Origin: Elusimicrobia bacterium CG08_land_8_20_14_0_20_59_10
Lineage (GTDB): Bacteria > Elusimicrobiota > Elusimicrobia > Elusimicrobiales > UBA9959
Assembly (NCBI GenBank): GCA_002779045.1
Contig: PEXO01000101.1
Coordinates: 1-10,447 of the forward strand
DNA: 10,447 nucleotides
Direction: 5' to 3'
Numbering within the stretch: position 1 is the stretch's first letter; the number at the start of each line of letters is the position of its first letter. The position numbers and the translations under genes were made by a program. Below the pieces are notes generated by a model. It searched no databases and was not told where the DNA came from. It was given only the letters and a program-made list of their open reading frames with translations. Below are positions 1-6,561 of the stretch, piece by piece.

Positions 1-138
1 GGGGGAAATCCTACACATATTCAGGCCGAGAATGAGGCCAGTCAAGCTGTCAAGAAATGCCAAGATCTTATAACCAAATACTGCATGAAGACTATCGAGT
101 CCACAATACCGGCGAGGCGATATGGCCTTGGACTCTGA
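1..138 (+). CDS. C-terminal end of an unidentified protein (5' truncated by window)
   Basis: Frame 1 is open from the first base to a TGA at 136-138 and encodes 45 residues. The stretch AENEASQAVKKCQDLITKYC (about residues 9-28) looks like genuine protein: amphipathic and helical, with two cysteines at residues 20 and 28. I do not recognise the family. The reading frame runs 17 nt into the next gene, whose ATG is at 122, so the two genes are probably translationally linked. The following genes are small and immunity-like, so this could be the tail of a larger toxin or Rhs-type protein, but nothing in 45 residues proves it. It could also be a fortuitous open frame. Confidence 0.45.
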   Translation, partial: GGNPTHIQAENEASQAVKKCQDLITKYCMKTIESTIPARRYGLGL

Positions 139-625
139 TGCTTTAATGTTGAAGGCGGAAATAGAGGCGGCGTTTACCGATGTTCCGTATCCGGGTGACG
201 ACAATCTGGTAGAGACAAAAATTCCAGAAGACTTGGCCGCCGCGGAATTTTTCAAAGGTATTAAGTGGCAGGATTGGAAAGAAAAACCGGGACAACTGTT
301 TAGAACCCTGCCGACAGGATATTTATTTTTTCTATCTCCGGCCGCTTTCCATTATTATCTCCCCCTTTACATGATATTGGTGTTGACCGATTACGATGCC
401 TCCGACCTTCTGGCCGGTGAAACTGTCAGCAGCGTGGCCTTGGGGGGAATAGACCCTAAGCTGCGCGCGTGTACAGAGAGGCGGATGTCTGTAATGACGC
501 CTGCGCAGTTAAAAGTAATTCTTAAATATCTGGAATTCTTTAAGCAAGAACATGGCATGGATTTTGAGCCTTGGCCGATAGATCCGGCTATCGAGAGTCT
601 GCGCAAGGCAATCTGTAATGCGTGA
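122..625 (+). CDS. DUF6714-like small protein, possible immunity protein
   Basis: This is a 167-aa soluble protein without a signal peptide or transmembrane helix. It has an N-terminal F-x4-YPGDDNL segment (residues 18-29), tryptophans at 49 and 52, and an LSPAAFHYYLPLY segment at 71-83. From memory, this arrangement (YPGD near the start, then a conserved LSPEAF-YYLPAY-type helix) is that of the DUF6714 family, whose function is unknown. The start at 122 is preceded by GAGG at 114-117. The gene overlaps the upstream reading frame by 17 nt, and the next gene starts inside its last codons (618-625 overlap). Base composition is lower in G+C than the genes to the right. Position and size would suit an immunity protein, but that is inference. 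Confidence 0.75.
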   Translation: MALDSDALMLKAEIEAAFTDVPYPGDDNLVETKIPEDLAAAEFFKGIKWQDWKEKPGQLFRTLPTGYLFFLSPAAFHYYLPLYMILVLTDYDASDLLAGETVSSVALGGIDPKLRACTERRMSVMTPAQLKVILKYLEFFKQEHGMDFEPWPIDPAIESLRKAICNA

Positions 626-959
626 AATTAGAAACCATTATGGCTGGACACCGCTTATGCGCGCTGCTCTAGAGGGAACCAACGATGAGTTTAAAGCTCT
701 TCTTGATATCGGAGCCAGATATGATGTTGAGTACCCGAATTATACTATGCCGGTATTTACGCGTGGGAAATCGCTCGCCAGTATTTTAATGACCAGTCCG
801 GAAAAAATCAAAATACTTCTGGATACGGGATTCGTGCCGACTCTTTCTCTCATTACAGAGGGTAAAAAATCCTTGGCTAAAGCAAAAGACCCTAATACCC
901 CTTTCTCGAAACATGTAAAAAAGAGCATCCACATCATTCAGCGGATGCTGACACTATAA
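618..959 (+). CDS. Ankyrin-repeat protein
   Basis: This is a 113-aa protein whose first repeat is clear. Residues 8-33 contain G-W-T-P-L-M-x-A-A, then a helix ending A-L-L-D-I-G-A, which is the ankyrin signature (G-x-TPL-x-AA, then LL-x-x-GA). A second, degenerate repeat spans about 50-77 and ends KILLDTGF. The C-terminal 30 residues look like a worn third repeat or capping helix ending IIQRML. Ankyrin repeats bind partner proteins. Short stand-alone ankyrin proteins are known immunity components in polymorphic toxin loci, which fits the gene upstream, but no toxin is visible here. The ATG at 618 overlaps the upstream stop by 8 nt, suggesting coupled translation. Confidence 0.8.
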   Translation: MREIRNHYGWTPLMRAALEGTNDEFKALLDIGARYDVEYPNYTMPVFTRGKSLASILMTSPEKIKILLDTGFVPTLSLITEGKKSLAKAKDPNTPFSKHVKKSIHIIQRMLTL

Positions 960-1278
960 TTGTGGTTAGATATTCCAGTGCGTTGAGCTCCCTGGTTTAC
1001 GCCCCCATACAATCGCCGGCGGCGGCTCCGGGGGCGCTTTCCCGGCCGAAACGGCCCTTCTCCCTTATACGACCGAATTCGCACCATTGCCCCCAACGGC
1101 GCAAGTCTTATAAGATATTGCACCGGGGCCGCGTAGATGCCTCCCTAACCCAAACCCCAAGCAGTGCCCCCCAAAAGGCTATACGCGGCCCCGCCACTTT
1201 CCCCTAATAGCCCGTAAGACGCAGTTATCGCTCATTTTGGCGAAATGGTCTTTCAAATCCATACAGGAATGCGCCAGG
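960..1278. other. Intergenic region between convergent genes, no convincing gene
   Basis: This 319-nt stretch separates the + strand ankyrin gene from the - strand response regulator. Open frames on both strands are present (for example 962-1207 with a GTG start), but their translations are Ser/Pro/Arg-rich, resemble nothing known and lack ribosome-binding sites. The + strand is pyrimidine-rich with many C runs. It holds a 10-bp perfect palindrome TCTTATAAGA (1106-1115), a small GGCCG-AAA-CGGCC hairpin (1044-1056) and the long inverted repeat listed separately. No standard terminator with a T-run is evident for either flanking gene. Confidence 0.6.
1125..1192. repeat. Long-looped inverted repeat
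   Basis: GGGGCCGCGTA at 1125-1135 is the exact reverse complement of TACGCGGCCCC at 1182-1192, giving an 11-bp G+C-rich stem. It continues inward, after a small internal loop, through GCCT (1139-1142) and AGGC (1176-1179). The loop is about 35-45 nt and rich in C and A. There is no T-run after either arm, so it is not a textbook terminator. It might be a folded RNA element, a recombination or attachment remnant, or the ends of a small repeat element. Confidence 0.6.
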
Positions 1279-1659
1279 TCAGCGTTCCCCCGACATTTCC
1301 CCTTCCCCTATCACCTTCTCCGCCAGATCGCGTATTTCGTCTATGCCAAAAGGCTTTAAGAGGAAGCCTGCCGCCGCTATACCGGGTTCTATCAGGCTCG
1401 AGACATCGGAAACAGAGCCGGTGATGACTATTATCTTCATCCCCGGTTTGGAAGCGGCGGCCTCCTTTATAACCTCTTCCCCGCGCGTGTCGGGCATCTT
1501 CAGGTCGCAGATCATGGCGGCGAAATCTCCGGTGCGCAGCGCTTCCAGGGCGTCCGCTCCGTTAACGGCCTCCACCACTTCCCAGCCGCGGCTGGCAAGC
1601 GCGCGCCGTACATAGTTGCGCACCATATCCTCGTCGTCCACCACAAGCACTTTTTTCAT
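1279..1659 (-). CDS. Single-domain response regulator (CheY-like receiver)
   Basis: A 126-aa protein made up of one receiver domain and no output domain. The acidic pocket is D8/D9, the phospho-acceptor is D52 in the ICDLKMPD segment, the switch threonine is T80 in VITGS, and the conserved lysine is K102 in LLKPF. All key residues are therefore present and it should be phosphorylatable. Its ATG overlaps the TGA of the upstream sensor kinase by 4 nt (ATGA, 1656-1659), with GGAG about 8 nt upstream inside the kinase gene. The kinase is thus its obvious partner, either as phospho-donor or within a relay, since the kinase carries its own receiver. Without an output domain it probably acts by protein-protein interaction or as a phosphate sink. 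The target is not visible here. Confidence 0.92.
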   Translation of the reverse strand: MKKVLVVDDEDMVRNYVRRALASRGWEVVEAVNGADALEALRTGDFAAMICDLKMPDTRGEEVIKEAAASKPGMKIIVITGSVSDVSSLIEPGIAAAGFLLKPFGIDEIRDLAEKVIGEGEMSGER

Positions 1660-3206
1660 ACGGGCAGCTCCAGGGTGAAGACCGAGCCCCCGCCGGGCCC
1701 GCTTTGCGCGGTTATGGCGCCGCCGTGCCTGTTTATTATCCCCAGGCAGACGGAAAGCCCCAGCCCCGTCCCTTTCCCCACGGGCTTGGTGGTAAAGAAC
1801 GGGTCGAAGATCCGGTTGCGGATCTCGGGCGGTATGCCGGGGCCGGTGTCGGCGATGGAGACATTCACGCAGTCGCGGCCGTTGCGCATATGCGCGGCGC
1901 GCGTAGTTATGGTGATGGAGCCGCTTTCAGGCATGGAATCGCGCGCATTGGTAAGCAGGTTAAGAAAAACCTGCATCAGCTGCTGGAAATCGGCCTTCAC
2001 CATGGGCAGCTCACCGCCGAAATCCCGGTTTATTTTTACAAGTTTCAACTCCATCTGCCTGGCGCAGAGCGTCAGCGTCTCTTCCAGCGCCTCGTTAACG
2101 TTTACCGGCTCTGTGCGGAATTTCTCCTGCCTGGCAAAGGACAGGAGCGAGGTTATTATCTTCTTGCACCTGAAAACAGCTCTCTCTATATCTTTGAGGT
2201 CCGTGAAGTTCTGACCGGCGGGGTCCGTGTTCTCCAGCACCAGCTGCGTCAGCCCCAGTATGCCTGACAGCGGGTTGTTTATCTCATGCGCGAGGCCGCC
2301 GGCCAGCTGGCCCAGCGCGGACATTTTCTCGGCCTGTATCAGCTGCGACTGCGTCTCCTGCAGCTGGCGGTAGAGATTGGCGTTCCTAAGCGCCAGGTTC
2401 ACCAGCGAGCCGAATATTTTCGCGCGTTGTATATCGTTCTCGTTGAAGTACTCCTCTTTCTGCCTGCGGTTTATAGCCAGGATCCCGGTGCGCCTCTCGT
2501 CCTCCAGCAGCGGCAGCAGAAGGGCCGACTTTATCTCCTCTATCCCCTTTACCCCGGAGAAGTCCTTGTCGCCGGCCGGGTTCTCCAATAGCGCCACGCT
2601 CTTCCCGTCGTCGCCGAACCGGCCGGTCACGCGGGCGCAAAGCTCCAGCCTGGAGGCCTTCTGCCCGGGGCTGTCCAGGCCGTCGGAAACCTCTATGCCC
2701 AGCCGCCCGTCGCGGCCGGCCAGCGCCAGGAAGGCCTCGTCCGCTTTCAGGATGCGCATGGCGGAATCTATTATTATGCGCGGCAGTTCGTCGGGCTTTA
2801 TCGTCGAGAAAATGGCCTTGGTTATATCGTTGAACTTGCGCTTTTCAAGGGCGCGCTCCACCATGCTGACCAGCTGCGAGGGCTGGAAGGGTTTGTGCAG
2901 GTAGTCGAAGGCGCCCTTGCGCATGCTCTGTACGGCCGTGCCCATGCTGCCGTGGCCGGTGGCCATTATCACCTCTATCTCGGGGTCTATCTTCTTTATC
3001 TCGCCCAGGGCGGTTATGCCGTCCATGCCGGGCATCATGATGTCCATTATTGCCAGGTCGAATTTTTCGGCGCTTATTTTTTTCACCGCGTCCCTGCCGT
3101 CGTGGGCGCAGGTGATGCGGTAACCCAGGCGCGAAAGCGCCGCCTGGATAAGTTCCAGTATGCTCTCTTCATCGTCCACCACGATGATATTGGCTTTATG
3201 GGTCAT
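1656..3206 (-). CDS. Soluble hybrid sensor histidine kinase, REC-GAF-HisKA-HATPase
   Basis: A 516-aa protein without transmembrane segments. An N-terminal receiver (about 1-122) has D11/D12, phospho-acceptor D55 (IMDIMMPG), T83 and K105. A GAF-like sensory domain spans roughly 140-275, followed by a short coiled coil (277-294). The HisKA dimerisation domain has phospho-acceptor H307 in LAHEINNPL. The HATPase domain has N-box N416/N420, G1 box DTGPG (453-457), F-box FDPFF (467-471) and G2 box GTGLGL (479-484). All catalytic motifs are intact. With the receiver at the N-terminus it is likely driven by a phosphorelay or by an intracellular signal bound by GAF; the ligand cannot be predicted. It follows the TPR gene by 28 nt and overlaps the next receiver gene by 4 nt. 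No clear Shine-Dalgarno precedes the ATG at 3206. Confidence 0.93.
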   Translation of the reverse strand: MTHKANIIVVDDEESILELIQAALSRLGYRITCAHDGRDAVKKISAEKFDLAIMDIMMPGMDGITALGEIKKIDPEIEVIMATGHGSMGTAVQSMRKGAFDYLHKPFQPSQLVSMVERALEKRKFNDITKAIFSTIKPDELPRIIIDSAMRILKADEAFLALAGRDGRLGIEVSDGLDSPGQKASRLELCARVTGRFGDDGKSVALLENPAGDKDFSGVKGIEEIKSALLLPLLEDERRTGILAINRRQKEEYFNENDIQRAKIFGSLVNLALRNANLYRQLQETQSQLIQAEKMSALGQLAGGLAHEINNPLSGILGLTQLVLENTDPAGQNFTDLKDIERAVFRCKKIITSLLSFARQEKFRTEPVNVNEALEETLTLCARQMELKLVKINRDFGGELPMVKADFQQLMQVFLNLLTNARDSMPESGSITITTRAAHMRNGRDCVNVSIADTGPGIPPEIRNRIFDPFFTTKPVGKGTGLGLSVCLGIINRHGGAITAQSGPGGGSVFTLELPV

Positions 3207-3234
3207 TTGGGCATTGTATAAAACTTTTCCGGCC

Positions 3235-3957
3235 TCAACGCCGTTTTTTGCGCAGAACCTCTAGGGCGGCGGCCAGTTTGGCGTCCTGCGGAAAGTGCGT
3301 CAGCGCGGTTTCGCCGTATTCCAGGGCCTTTTTGTCTCCCAGTTCCGCATAACCGTAGAACAGGTTCTTGTACTGGCTGTCCGGGGCGGGGTCCAGCGCC
3401 AGCGACTTCTCGAACGACTTGACGCTTTCCCTTATTTTACCCTGCCCGTAGAGCAGCACCCCCAGGTTATTGTGAAGCATGGACGACTCCGGGTACACCT
3501 CCAGCCAGCGTTCGTAGAGGCCCCGCGCCTCTCCGGCGCGGCCGAGGGCCGCCAGCGAAGCCGCGGCGTTTATCACGGCCGCCTCGCTCACGCTTCCCGG
3601 CTCGGTGCCGAGAGCGCGGTCGAAAGCCTCCAGCGCCTTTTCATGCTCGCCGCGCGCGGAATAGACCGCCGTCAGCTGCGTCCAGCCGGCCCCCTCGCCG
3701 AAACGGAAATTGAACGGCGGGTGCGCCAGGCACAGCAGCATGAGCGGCGCGGCGCAGAGAAAAGGTTTCAACAGGGGCTTCCATTCCCGGCGAGAGAGGG
3801 CGGAGATAAGCCTGTCCGCCGCCGCGGCCGCGGCCGGCAGCAGGAAGACCAGCGCCGGGTACCTGTAGCGGTCGCTTATTGCGAAGGGCAGCACGGAGGC
3901 GAAATAGGTCCAGAAAAGCAGCAGCGGCAGGCCGGAAACCTCCCGCGCGCGGCACAT
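3235..3957 (-). CDS. C-terminal part of split GT39-like glycosyltransferase with TPR domain
   Basis: The frame is open from 4044 down to the stop at 3235-3237, and the first ATG in it is at 3957 (240 aa). The first part (LLLFWTYFASVLPFAISDRYRYPA, then FLLPAAAAAA and LLKPFLCAAPLMLLCL) is hydrophobic and matches the final membrane helices of a PMT/ArnT-like protein. About 150 residues then form roughly four tetratricopeptide repeats, with motifs such as ALEAFDRAL, ARGLYERWLEVYP and HNNLGVLLYGQGK. The 29 codons above the ATG (4044-3958) also read as membrane-protein sequence and join in the same frame to the upstream half across TAA 4045-4047. No ribosome-binding site precedes 3957, so independent translation looks doubtful. 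I read this as the back half of one gene. If it is expressed alone, it would lack the catalytic region. Confidence 0.75.
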   Translation of the reverse strand: MCRAREVSGLPLLLFWTYFASVLPFAISDRYRYPALVFLLPAAAAAADRLISALSRREWKPLLKPFLCAAPLMLLCLAHPPFNFRFGEGAGWTQLTAVYSARGEHEKALEAFDRALGTEPGSVSEAAVINAAASLAALGRAGEARGLYERWLEVYPESSMLHNNLGVLLYGQGKIRESVKSFEKSLALDPAPDSQYKNLFYGYAELGDKKALEYGETALTHFPQDAKLAAALEVLRKKRR

Positions 3958-4044
3958 AAAGAGCCCGGCCGCGCCCAGGCAGCCGGCCAGTGCAAAGGAA
4001 ACCAGCGGCAGGGAAAGCAGGCTTTTGAAATGCCCGGCAATAAA

Positions 4045-5097
4045 TTACAGGTCGTAATTGTCAGGTATTTCATACCAGCTCCAGAAAAACCAGAACCGCA
4101 GCGCTGTAAGTTCCAGCCATTTCACCGGGTGAGCGGCAATGAACCCGAGCCCCCTGCGCAGCCAGTAGCGCGACACCTCCGACGGCTTAAGCTTCCGGCC
4201 GCAAGCGCGCCGGGCCAGTCCCGCCGACTGTGATTCTTCAAGGAGCGGGTCCGAACTTATACCCGCAGGGAAATTAGCCGTCCCGTCCGACTCCGGGTTA
4301 TTGCCTATAAAAAAAGTGAAGCCGCCAGTATAGTTCACCAGCACAAGGTCCCGGCTGGCGATATAATTATGGGCCGTGACAGGCAGTATAGGCAGAAGGA
4401 CCCCGAAGAGCAGAGGCAGCGCCGCACCGGTCAGGAACCCCCGGGCGCTTTTGCCGGGCCCGCGCCGCAGCCGGAACCAGAAGAGCGCGGCCGGCGCCAG
4501 CAAAAGCATATTCGAGCGCGACAGCACCGTCCAGCCCGCCGCCACGCCGCAAAAAAAGAAATCCTTCCTTAACCCGCGCTCGTCGGCGCGCAGCGCAAGC
4601 CAGGCGAACAGCGCCGTGCCGAACACCACGAAGGTTTCCTTGGTAAGCAGCCCCGTGCTGAAAATAAAAGGCCGGTAAAGCGCGGCGGCGATCCCCGCCA
4701 GAAGCCCCGCGCGCCCGCCGAAGCAGCGCCGGGCCGCGCTCATTATCAGCGCGCAGCCCGCGGAATCCGCGGCGGCCTGCAGCCAGAAGACGGCCTGCGG
4801 GTGATGGCCGAAAACTTTATAGAAGAGCGCCAGGAAATAAGGGTAGAAGGGCGACTGGTAAAAAGCGGTGCGGCGTATTAGCCCGTTTTCGAGTATTTCA
4901 AGCGCCCATTTATCATGCACCCAGGCATCGGCGCGGAAGGCGTCTATATAAGGAAGCTGAGCCCACTGCACCAGGAAGAGGCAGCGCACCGCCAGCGCAA
5001 GCAGGAAAACCGCCGCGGCCGGAGCCCACGGCCGGGCGAACCAGGCCGCAGCGCCGCCTTCGGTTCTTTCTTCCCCGGAACTGCCAGTCCCCTTCAT
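4045..5097 (-). CDS. GT39/PMT-like membrane glycosyltransferase, N-terminal part, ended by in-frame stop
   Basis: A 350-aa polytopic membrane protein. After a short cytoplasmic tail, TM1 spans about 25-45. The first periplasmic loop holds acidic residues D52, D57 and D62, as expected for the catalytic loop of GT-C enzymes such as ArnT and protein mannosyltransferases. A SPFYPYFLALFY segment (82-93) and a later FFIGNNPESDGT segment are typical of bacterial GT39-like proteins fused to TPRs. Such enzymes transfer a sugar from a polyprenyl-phosphate carrier on the outer face of the inner membrane; the substrate here is unknown. It ends NYDL-TAA at 4045-4047, exactly where homologues would continue into further membrane helices, and the same frame goes on to 3235. 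The full reading would be about 620 residues. No clear Shine-Dalgarno precedes the ATG at 5097. Confidence 0.82.
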   Translation of the reverse strand: MKGTGSSGEERTEGGAAAWFARPWAPAAAVFLLALAVRCLFLVQWAQLPYIDAFRADAWVHDKWALEILENGLIRRTAFYQSPFYPYFLALFYKVFGHHPQAVFWLQAAADSAGCALIMSAARRCFGGRAGLLAGIAAALYRPFIFSTGLLTKETFVVFGTALFAWLALRADERGLRKDFFFCGVAAGWTVLSRSNMLLLAPAALFWFRLRRGPGKSARGFLTGAALPLLFGVLLPILPVTAHNYIASRDLVLVNYTGGFTFFIGNNPESDGTANFPAGISSDPLLEESQSAGLARRACGRKLKPSEVSRYWLRRGLGFIAAHPVKWLELTALRFWFFWSWYEIPDNYDL

Positions 5098-5111
5098 TGA
5101 AACCAGTTTAC

Positions 5112-5178
5112 AAAAAACAGCGGGGACACTGAAGATTTTACACCCGGACGGGATCCCTGAAATTAAAAGCCCCCGCTG
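5112..5178 (-). other. Inverted repeat with T6 tract before the GT39 gene
   Basis: CAGCGGGG at 5118-5125 (+ strand) is the reverse complement of CCCCGCTG at 5171-5178, with a 45-nt loop. On the - strand the second arm is followed directly by six T (5117-5112), then the GT39 ATG 15 nt later. The first arm overlaps the 3' arm of the 5165-5193 terminator, so the two hairpins cannot form together. This is attenuator-like in layout, but the loop is long and regulation is speculative. Confidence 0.35.
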
Positions 5179-5193
5179 AAGGCGGAGGGTTTT
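5165..5193 (-). terminator. Intrinsic terminator after the parAB-asd-lipoprotein unit
   Basis: On the - strand AAAA-CCCTCCGC, loop CTTCA, GCGGGGGC-TTTT forms a G+C-rich stem with one G-U pair and one mismatch at its base, flanked by A4/T4. It lies 57 nt beyond the lipoprotein stop at 5251 and before the GT39 gene, separating the two transcription units. The A4/T4 arms also give it some bidirectional character. Confidence 0.7.
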
Positions 5194-5250
5194 ATCTCCA
5201 AGCTATCGCGCGAACACCGGCATCGGACAGGGACCAGGCCGTCAGAACGG

Positions 5251-5541
5251 CTATTTTCCCGTTTCCGGGTCCATGTTCATACGATTTTCCGCTATCTTAT
5301 TGTATTGGGCGGCCGCTTTTTTGGCTTTCTCCACATTGCCGACCATGCCTTTCACATAATTGCCCGGGGCGTTAAGCATTACTCCTATCTGGCTGCTGGT
5401 GGAGACACCGACCTGCGTGGCGGCGTCCTGAACCACAGCCTGCTCCGGCGCTTCAGGCACGGCCGGTTCTTCTGCCTTTTTTTGGCAGCCCGCCGCCGCC
5501 ACCGCAAGCAGCGCGGCGAATATCGTTAACGTTTTATTCAT
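5251..5541 (-). CDS. Small predicted lipoprotein
   Basis: A 96-aa protein with a signal peptide (K3, hydrophobic 5-17) and a lipobox-like A16-A17-G18-C19. Cys19 would be lipidated, leaving a mature protein of about 78 residues. The mature region begins with an acidic and proline-rich linker (about 20-38, EEPAVPEAPEQ). It continues with QVGVSTSSQIGVMLNAPGNY and ends in an amphipathic helix (about 66-86, VEKAKKAAAQYNKIAENR). I do not recognise the family. The start overlaps the asd stop by 8 nt and lies just behind AAGGGGGG, so translation is coupled to asd. It is the last gene before the terminator. Location, inner or outer membrane, is undetermined; residues 20-21 are QK, with no Asp at +2 to mark inner-membrane retention. 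Confidence 0.8.
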   Translation of the reverse strand: MNKTLTIFAALLAVAAAGCQKKAEEPAVPEAPEQAVVQDAATQVGVSTSSQIGVMLNAPGNYVKGMVGNVEKAKKAAAQYNKIAENRMNMDPETGK

Positions 5542-6556
5542 CCCCCCCCTTAAAAACCAATATGCGCTCAGCTATCTGCATTGAATTGAGCGCGGCGCCT
5601 TTATAGAGATTATCCGACACCACCCAGAGCTGGAACTCGTTCGGGGAGGTCTTAGCCGCGCGCAGGCGCCCGGCGTAAACCTCGGAAGTCCTGTTGCCGT
5701 GGCTGAGCGGCGCCGGGTATTTGCAGGGGTCGGCGCTGAACTTAAGCCCCGGGGTGCCGCTTAATATTTTTTTCAGCGCTCCAAGGGTCCAGGGACGGGC
5801 CGTCCTGGCCCAGACGGCCAGCGAATGCCCGCGCAGGACAGGCACGCGCACAGCGGTGCAGCTTATCCTGAGACCCGGCGACTTCCAGATCTTCTTAAGC
5901 TCGGCCTCCACCTTGTTCTCCTCGGCGGAATGCCCGCCGCCGTCGAAGCCGCCCACCTGCGGAAAAAGATTGAAGGCTATCGGCCGGGGAAAGCGGCCGG
6001 AGACTTCCGGCACGGCGCCTTTTTTAAAATACGCTTTAAGCTCCGCTTCCAGCTGCAGCATGGCGGACCTGCCGGCCCCGGACACGGCCTGATAGGTGGC
6101 CAGGCGCAGTTCCGTTACGCGCAGGCGCCGGTGGATCGCGGCCAGCGCCACGGCCGCGCCGGTGATAGTGCAGTTCGGACCGGCGATAAGCTTCTTCGAC
6201 GGGCGCAGCTCGCCGCCGTTCACTTCGGGTATGACCAGCGGCACCCCGGGCGACATCCGGAACCTGGAGGAATCGTCTATGCACCAGACGCCGGCCGCGG
6301 CCAGGCCCGGCGCGAACCTGCCGGAGACCTCGTCGGTGGAAACAAAGAAGACCAGGTCGGCTTTTTTCAGGGCCGCGAAGGACGGCTTCAGGCAGGCGTA
6401 TTTTTTCCCTTTGAACCGCACGGCGGCCGGTTTTTTCCCGGAATTGAACGGGTAGAACTCTCCGACGGGAAAACGCCTGCTTTCAAGCAGGCCGAGCAGC
6501 TCCCCGCCCACCATGCCGGAAGCCCCCACCACCGCCACGTTGAATCTTTTTCTCAT
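5534..6556 (-). CDS. asd: Aspartate-semialdehyde dehydrogenase
   Basis: A 340-aa enzyme of the usual length for the family. It reduces aspartyl-4-phosphate with NADPH to aspartate-4-semialdehyde in the cytoplasm, the branch point to diaminopimelate/lysine, threonine and methionine. The N-terminal NADP-binding Rossmann motif is VVGASGMVG (9-17). The catalytic nucleophile is C129 in GPNCTITG, and Q156 lies in YQAVSGAG (155-162). The substrate-binding arginine and general-acid histidine are R237 and H244 in RVPVLRGHS, with the expected spacing of 7. SAEENK (210-215) is the usual conserved E-x-K region. The gene starts 5 nt after the secreted-protein gene and overlaps the lipoprotein gene, so it is expressed within the parAB unit. 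No lysC, dapA or hom is adjacent. The immediate ribosome-binding site is weak; GGAGG lies about 17 nt upstream. Confidence 0.95.
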   Translation of the reverse strand: MRKRFNVAVVGASGMVGGELLGLLESRRFPVGEFYPFNSGKKPAAVRFKGKKYACLKPSFAALKKADLVFFVSTDEVSGRFAPGLAAAGVWCIDDSSRFRMSPGVPLVIPEVNGGELRPSKKLIAGPNCTITGAAVALAAIHRRLRVTELRLATYQAVSGAGRSAMLQLEAELKAYFKKGAVPEVSGRFPRPIAFNLFPQVGGFDGGGHSAEENKVEAELKKIWKSPGLRISCTAVRVPVLRGHSLAVWARTARPWTLGALKKILSGTPGLKFSADPCKYPAPLSHGNRTSEVYAGRLRAAKTSPNEFQLWVVSDNLYKGAALNSMQIAERILVFKGGDE

Positions 6557-6561
6557 GATCT

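Larger units (their letters stand above)
3235..5097 (-). pseudogene. Combined reading: GT39-TPR gene interrupted by TAA at 4045-4047
   Basis: The two halves described separately lie in one frame (1863 nt, 621 codons including both stops), with only the TAA between them. On the coding strand the junction reads GAC CTG TAA TTT ATT, so a change from TAT or TAC (Tyr) would restore it. There is no frameshift and no other stop, and both sides keep their family features. That points to a very recent nonsense mutation, a sequencing or assembly error, or tolerated readthrough, rather than an old decayed gene. Confidence 0.65.

Noticed and set aside
1125..1192. Possible integron attC site
   Set aside because: The arms do not carry RYYYAAC/GTTRRRY core sites in the right place, and there is no integrase or cassette array.
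962..1207. 81-codon + strand open frame with GTG start in the intergenic region
   Set aside because: The translation is Ser/Pro/Arg-rich without recognisable motifs, has no ribosome-binding site, and runs through the inverted repeat.
3207..3234. Possible promoter in the gap before the kinase (TTGAGG and TATACA-like)
   Set aside because: The spacing between the two elements is only 12-14 nt, too short for a sigma70 promoter.
5130..5145. TAAAAT (- strand) as a -10 box for the GT39 gene
   Set aside because: No acceptable -35 element is found 16-18 nt upstream; too weak to list.
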